From contig NZ_FWZX01000001.1 in NCBI RefSeq assembly GCF_900177295.1, positions 1 to 64,000 of the forward strand: DNA of 64,000 nt, in the 5' to 3' direction. This DNA comes from Tistlia consotensis USBA 355 (GTDB lineage: Bacteria; Pseudomonadota; Alphaproteobacteria; Kiloniellales; DSM-21159). Positions 62,302 through 64,000 of the stretch are shown here, piece by piece (position 1 is the stretch's first letter; the number at the start of each line of letters is the position of its first letter). The position numbers and the translations under genes are program-made. Under the pieces are notes generated by a model. That model was given only the letters and a program-made list of their open reading frames with translations, ran no database searches and had not been told where the DNA came from.

Positions 62302-62318
62302 GTGAACAGCTTTTACAT
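62300..62318 (-). promoter_or_regulatory. Candidate autoregulatory operator of the TetR gene
   Basis: ATGTGAACAGCTTTTACAT is an imperfect palindrome with ATGT/ACAT arms that includes the TetR start codon. It shares ATGTGAA-N5-TT-N-ACAT with the site at 61538-61556 upstream of the DUF2852 gene. Binding would block initiation and perhaps transcription of tetR. Confidence 0.55.
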
Positions 62319-62368
62319 AAGGCCGGGCGCCGACGCAGCCGCTTTGTCGGCCGGCCGGGCCGGCGGCG

Positions 62369-62881
62369 CTACTCGATGTTGACCCGGTGCGCGTAGGTCT
62401 TGCCGTCGGAGATGGTGACCTTCTTGAAGCCGAGCATCTTGGCGAGGTCGAAGAAGGTGAACCAGTCCTGCAGGCCGTTCTCCTGGAACACCGGCAGCTG
62501 GCGCGCCATCGCGGTCAGCACGGCGAGCAGGCCGCGCGCCCGGTAGAGCGTGTCGATCTTGCCCTCCTCCAGCGCCGTGATGATCATCTCGTCGGACTCG
62601 GCGCCCTTGGCGTAGATCGCGAACCAGATCGGCGTCGGCGAGTCGAGCTGGCCCTTGGTGAAGCCGGTGACGAAGCCCAGGCGCAGGCTGCGGTTGGCCT
62701 CCTTCAGGGTCTTGGCGCGGGCGACGTAGGTCTCCTCGGTCTGCGGTGCGGGATAGTAGTAGCCGGCCCGTTCGTCGCCGGCGTTGTCGGCCGGCGTGAC
62801 CGCCTGCTCCGCCATCGCCGGCCCGCCGGCCAGCAGTCGCGCCGCGACCAGCAGCCCCGCCGCCATCGTCATCCACCGCAT
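62369..62881 (-). CDS. Conserved secreted protein of unknown function
   Basis: A 170-residue protein with a Sec signal peptide (about 1-24, ending AMA). The mature part includes YYYPAPQTEETYVARAKTL, RLGFVTGFTKGQL, IWFAIYAKGAESDEMII and FTFFDLAKMLGFKKVTISDG. I recognise a conserved alphaproteobacterial family that is sometimes annotated as a MobA-like protein. I see no nucleotidyltransferase motif (no GGxSxR), so that name is doubtful. It lies 75 nt downstream of the RimK-like gene on the same strand. Confidence 0.75.
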   Translation of the reverse strand: MRWMTMAAGLLVAARLLAGGPAMAEQAVTPADNAGDERAGYYYPAPQTEETYVARAKTLKEANRSLRLGFVTGFTKGQLDSPTPIWFAIYAKGAESDEMIITALEEGKIDTLYRARGLLAVLTAMARQLPVFQENGLQDWFTFFDLAKMLGFKKVTISDGKTYAHRVNIE

Positions 62882-62956
62882 CGCCCGCTCTCCCTGTCGT
62901 GGTGAGGTGCCAAGGTAGGCGAGGCGGGCACGCCGGAAAAGGGTGAAGGCGGCCGC

Positions 62957-64000
62957 CTACCGCGTCTCGATCCGCCTCAGGAAGTCGCGCAGCACGATGG
63001 CGTAGAGCTCGTCCTTCAGGACCGCGTCCTCGACGCCCCGGTCGATGTTCGGGTTGTCGTTGATCTCGATGACGAAGACGCCCTTGTCGTTCTGCTTGAG
63101 ATCGACGCCGTAGAGCCCGTCGCCGATCAGGTTCGCCGACTTGACCGCGATGTCGACGACCTGCTTCGGCGCCTCGTCGACGGCGAAGGTCTTGAAGCGG
63201 CCCTCGTCGTGCTTGCCGTCGGCCTCGTGCTTGACGATCTGCCAGTGCTTCTCGGCCATCATGTACTGGGAGACGAAGATCGGCTGGCGGTTGAGCACGC
63301 CGACCCGCCAGTCGAACTCGGTGTACATGAACTCCTGGGCCAGGATCACGTCGGAGCGCTTGAACAGGTCGCGGGCGATCTTCTGCAGCTCGTTGCGGTC
63401 GTTCGCCTTGAAGACGCCGCGCGAGAAGGAACCGTCGGGGATCTTGAGCACCAGGGGGAAGCCGAGCAGCTCCTCGGCCTGCTGGACCCGGGTGCGGTCG
63501 AGCACCAGGGTCTTGGGCGCCGGCAGCTTGTTGGCCTGCAGCAGCTCGGCCAGGTAGACCTTGTTGGTGCAGCGCACGATCGACATGGGATCGTCGAGCA
63601 CCGGCATGCCCTCGACCTCGGCCTTCTTGGCGAAGCGGTAGGTGTGGTTGTCGATCGCCGTGGTCTCGCGGATGAACAGCGCGTCGTACTCGGCGAGGCG
63701 CAGGAAGTCCTTGCGCTCGATCGGCTCGACCTCGAGGCCGATCGAGGCGCCGACGCTCTGGAACTTCTTGATGGTGCGCGCGCTCGAGGGCGGCAGCGCC
63801 TCGTTGGGGTTCCACAGCACGGCCAGCGAGTAGCGCGGCGTCGTGGTCTTGCGCCGGCGCTCGCGCCACTCGGCGCGGGTGTAGCGCGACAGCGCCGCCA
63901 GGAAGGCCTCGAACTCCTCGGGGCTGAGCGCGCTCGGCGCCAGCGGCTTCAGGGTCTTGACCTGCCAGCGCTCGTCCTTGACGACCTCGGCGCGCAGCAG
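62957..64000 (-). CDS. RimK-like ATP-grasp ligase (partial, 5' end beyond the window)
   Basis: The last 347 codons of an ATP-grasp enzyme that continues past the right edge. Its ATP-grasp fold has the ATP-binding LVLKIPDGSFSRGVFKA and metal-binding VFVIEINDNPNIDRG. It also has an upstream RLAN-type region with AVLWNPNEALPPSS and LFIRETTAIDNHTY. RimK family enzymes ligate an amino acid such as glutamate to a carboxylate of a protein or peptide. The start, and so the domain plan of the N-terminus, is not seen. A secreted protein of unknown function follows on the same strand. Confidence 0.9.
   Translation of the reverse strand: MLRAEVVKDERWQVKTLKPLAPSALSPEEFEAFLAALSRYTRAEWRERRRKTTTPRYSLAVLWNPNEALPPSSARTIKKFQSVGASIGLEVEPIERKDFLRLAEYDALFIRETTAIDNHTYRFAKKAEVEGMPVLDDPMSIVRCTNKVYLAELLQANKLPAPKTLVLDRTRVQQAEELLGFPLVLKIPDGSFSRGVFKANDRNELQKIARDLFKRSDVILAQEFMYTEFDWRVGVLNRQPIFVSQYMMAEKHWQIVKHEADGKHDEGRFKTFAVDEAPKQVVDIAVKSANLIGDGLYGVDLKQNDKGVFVIEINDNPNIDRGVEDAVLKDELYAIVLRDFLRRIETR

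Noticed and set aside
62369-62881. Molybdopterin-guanine dinucleotide biosynthesis protein MobA
   Set aside because: This name is sometimes attached to the family, but a signal peptide is present and the nucleotidyltransferase signature is absent.

Overview
The window is very GC-rich (about 70 %) and reads as a chromosomal segment of an alphaproteobacterium, most likely Rhodospirillales-like. This rests on NDUFA12 next to MlaD, MipZ, DUF2336 and DUF2852 proteins, PAS_5-type proteins, a class II (B12-dependent) ribonucleotide reductase, a phasin, and a TRAP system. It is dense, mostly housekeeping sequence: 63 protein-coding loci, no rRNA or tRNA, no CRISPR array and no prophage. The only insertion-sequence remnant is at the left edge.

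Layout. 1-1757: minus-strand run NDUFA12 > mlaD > a methyltransferase that reads in frame into an IS5-type transposase fragment. 1947-7826: DUF6352 protein, EamA exporter and nrdJ. 7923-13706: cytochrome P460, porin with a divergent LysR regulator, DUF2336 protein, M48 lipoprotein protease, GFA-fold protein. 13916-18894: RidA, glutamine-synthetase-family enzyme, FecR protein overlapping a CHASE2-adenylate cyclase. 18971-20183: cobalamin riboswitch driving cbtB-cbtA. 20308-27787: acyltransferase and Sel1/TPR protein, CoA transferase, clpS-clpA, class IV aminotransferase, phasin. 28072-32532: Anbu proteasome-like protease, lipoprotein, DD-peptidase with SPOR domain, soluble chemoreceptor. 32604-37745: gamma-glutamylcyclotransferase-like protein, the galU-ugd-pgm sugar-nucleotide operon and a divergent transglutaminase-like protease. 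37758-41223: homocysteine methyltransferase family, J-domain membrane protein, VWA protein, MipZ. 41305-44877: TRAP transporter dctPQM plus a small cytochrome c.

44994-45128 holds two related palindromic elements in opposite orientation. 45140-48908: molybdopterin oxidoreductase and acyl-CoA synthetase. 49060-53725: PAS protein, tandem-duplicated bicupin, hemN, Rieske ferredoxin, MarR regulator, CDP-alcohol phosphatidyltransferase. 53771-58152: two methyltransferases, MFS transporter, CAP protein, second PAS protein, small membrane protein. 58361-64000: moaA, TPR-glycosyltransferase-like protein, REP-like repeats, DUF2852 protein, TetR regulator, secreted protein of unknown function, and a RimK-like ATP-grasp ligase cut by the right edge.

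Themes. B12 use is visible (NrdJ, riboswitch-controlled cobalt uptake). Microaerobic capacity is suggested by oxygen-independent HemN behind an FNR/FixK-like box, and polyester storage by a phasin whose promoter is bracketed by repeated TGC/GCA motifs. Envelope sugar supply comes from galU-ugd-pgm. I did not find a convincing unknown defence or biosynthetic system. The best leads are regulatory or structural: the in-frame methyltransferase-transposase chimera, a shared 19-bp operator-like motif at the TetR gene and its neighbour, evenly spaced GANTC sites before the DD-peptidase, the bracketed phasin promoter, and the paired palindromes at 45 kb.
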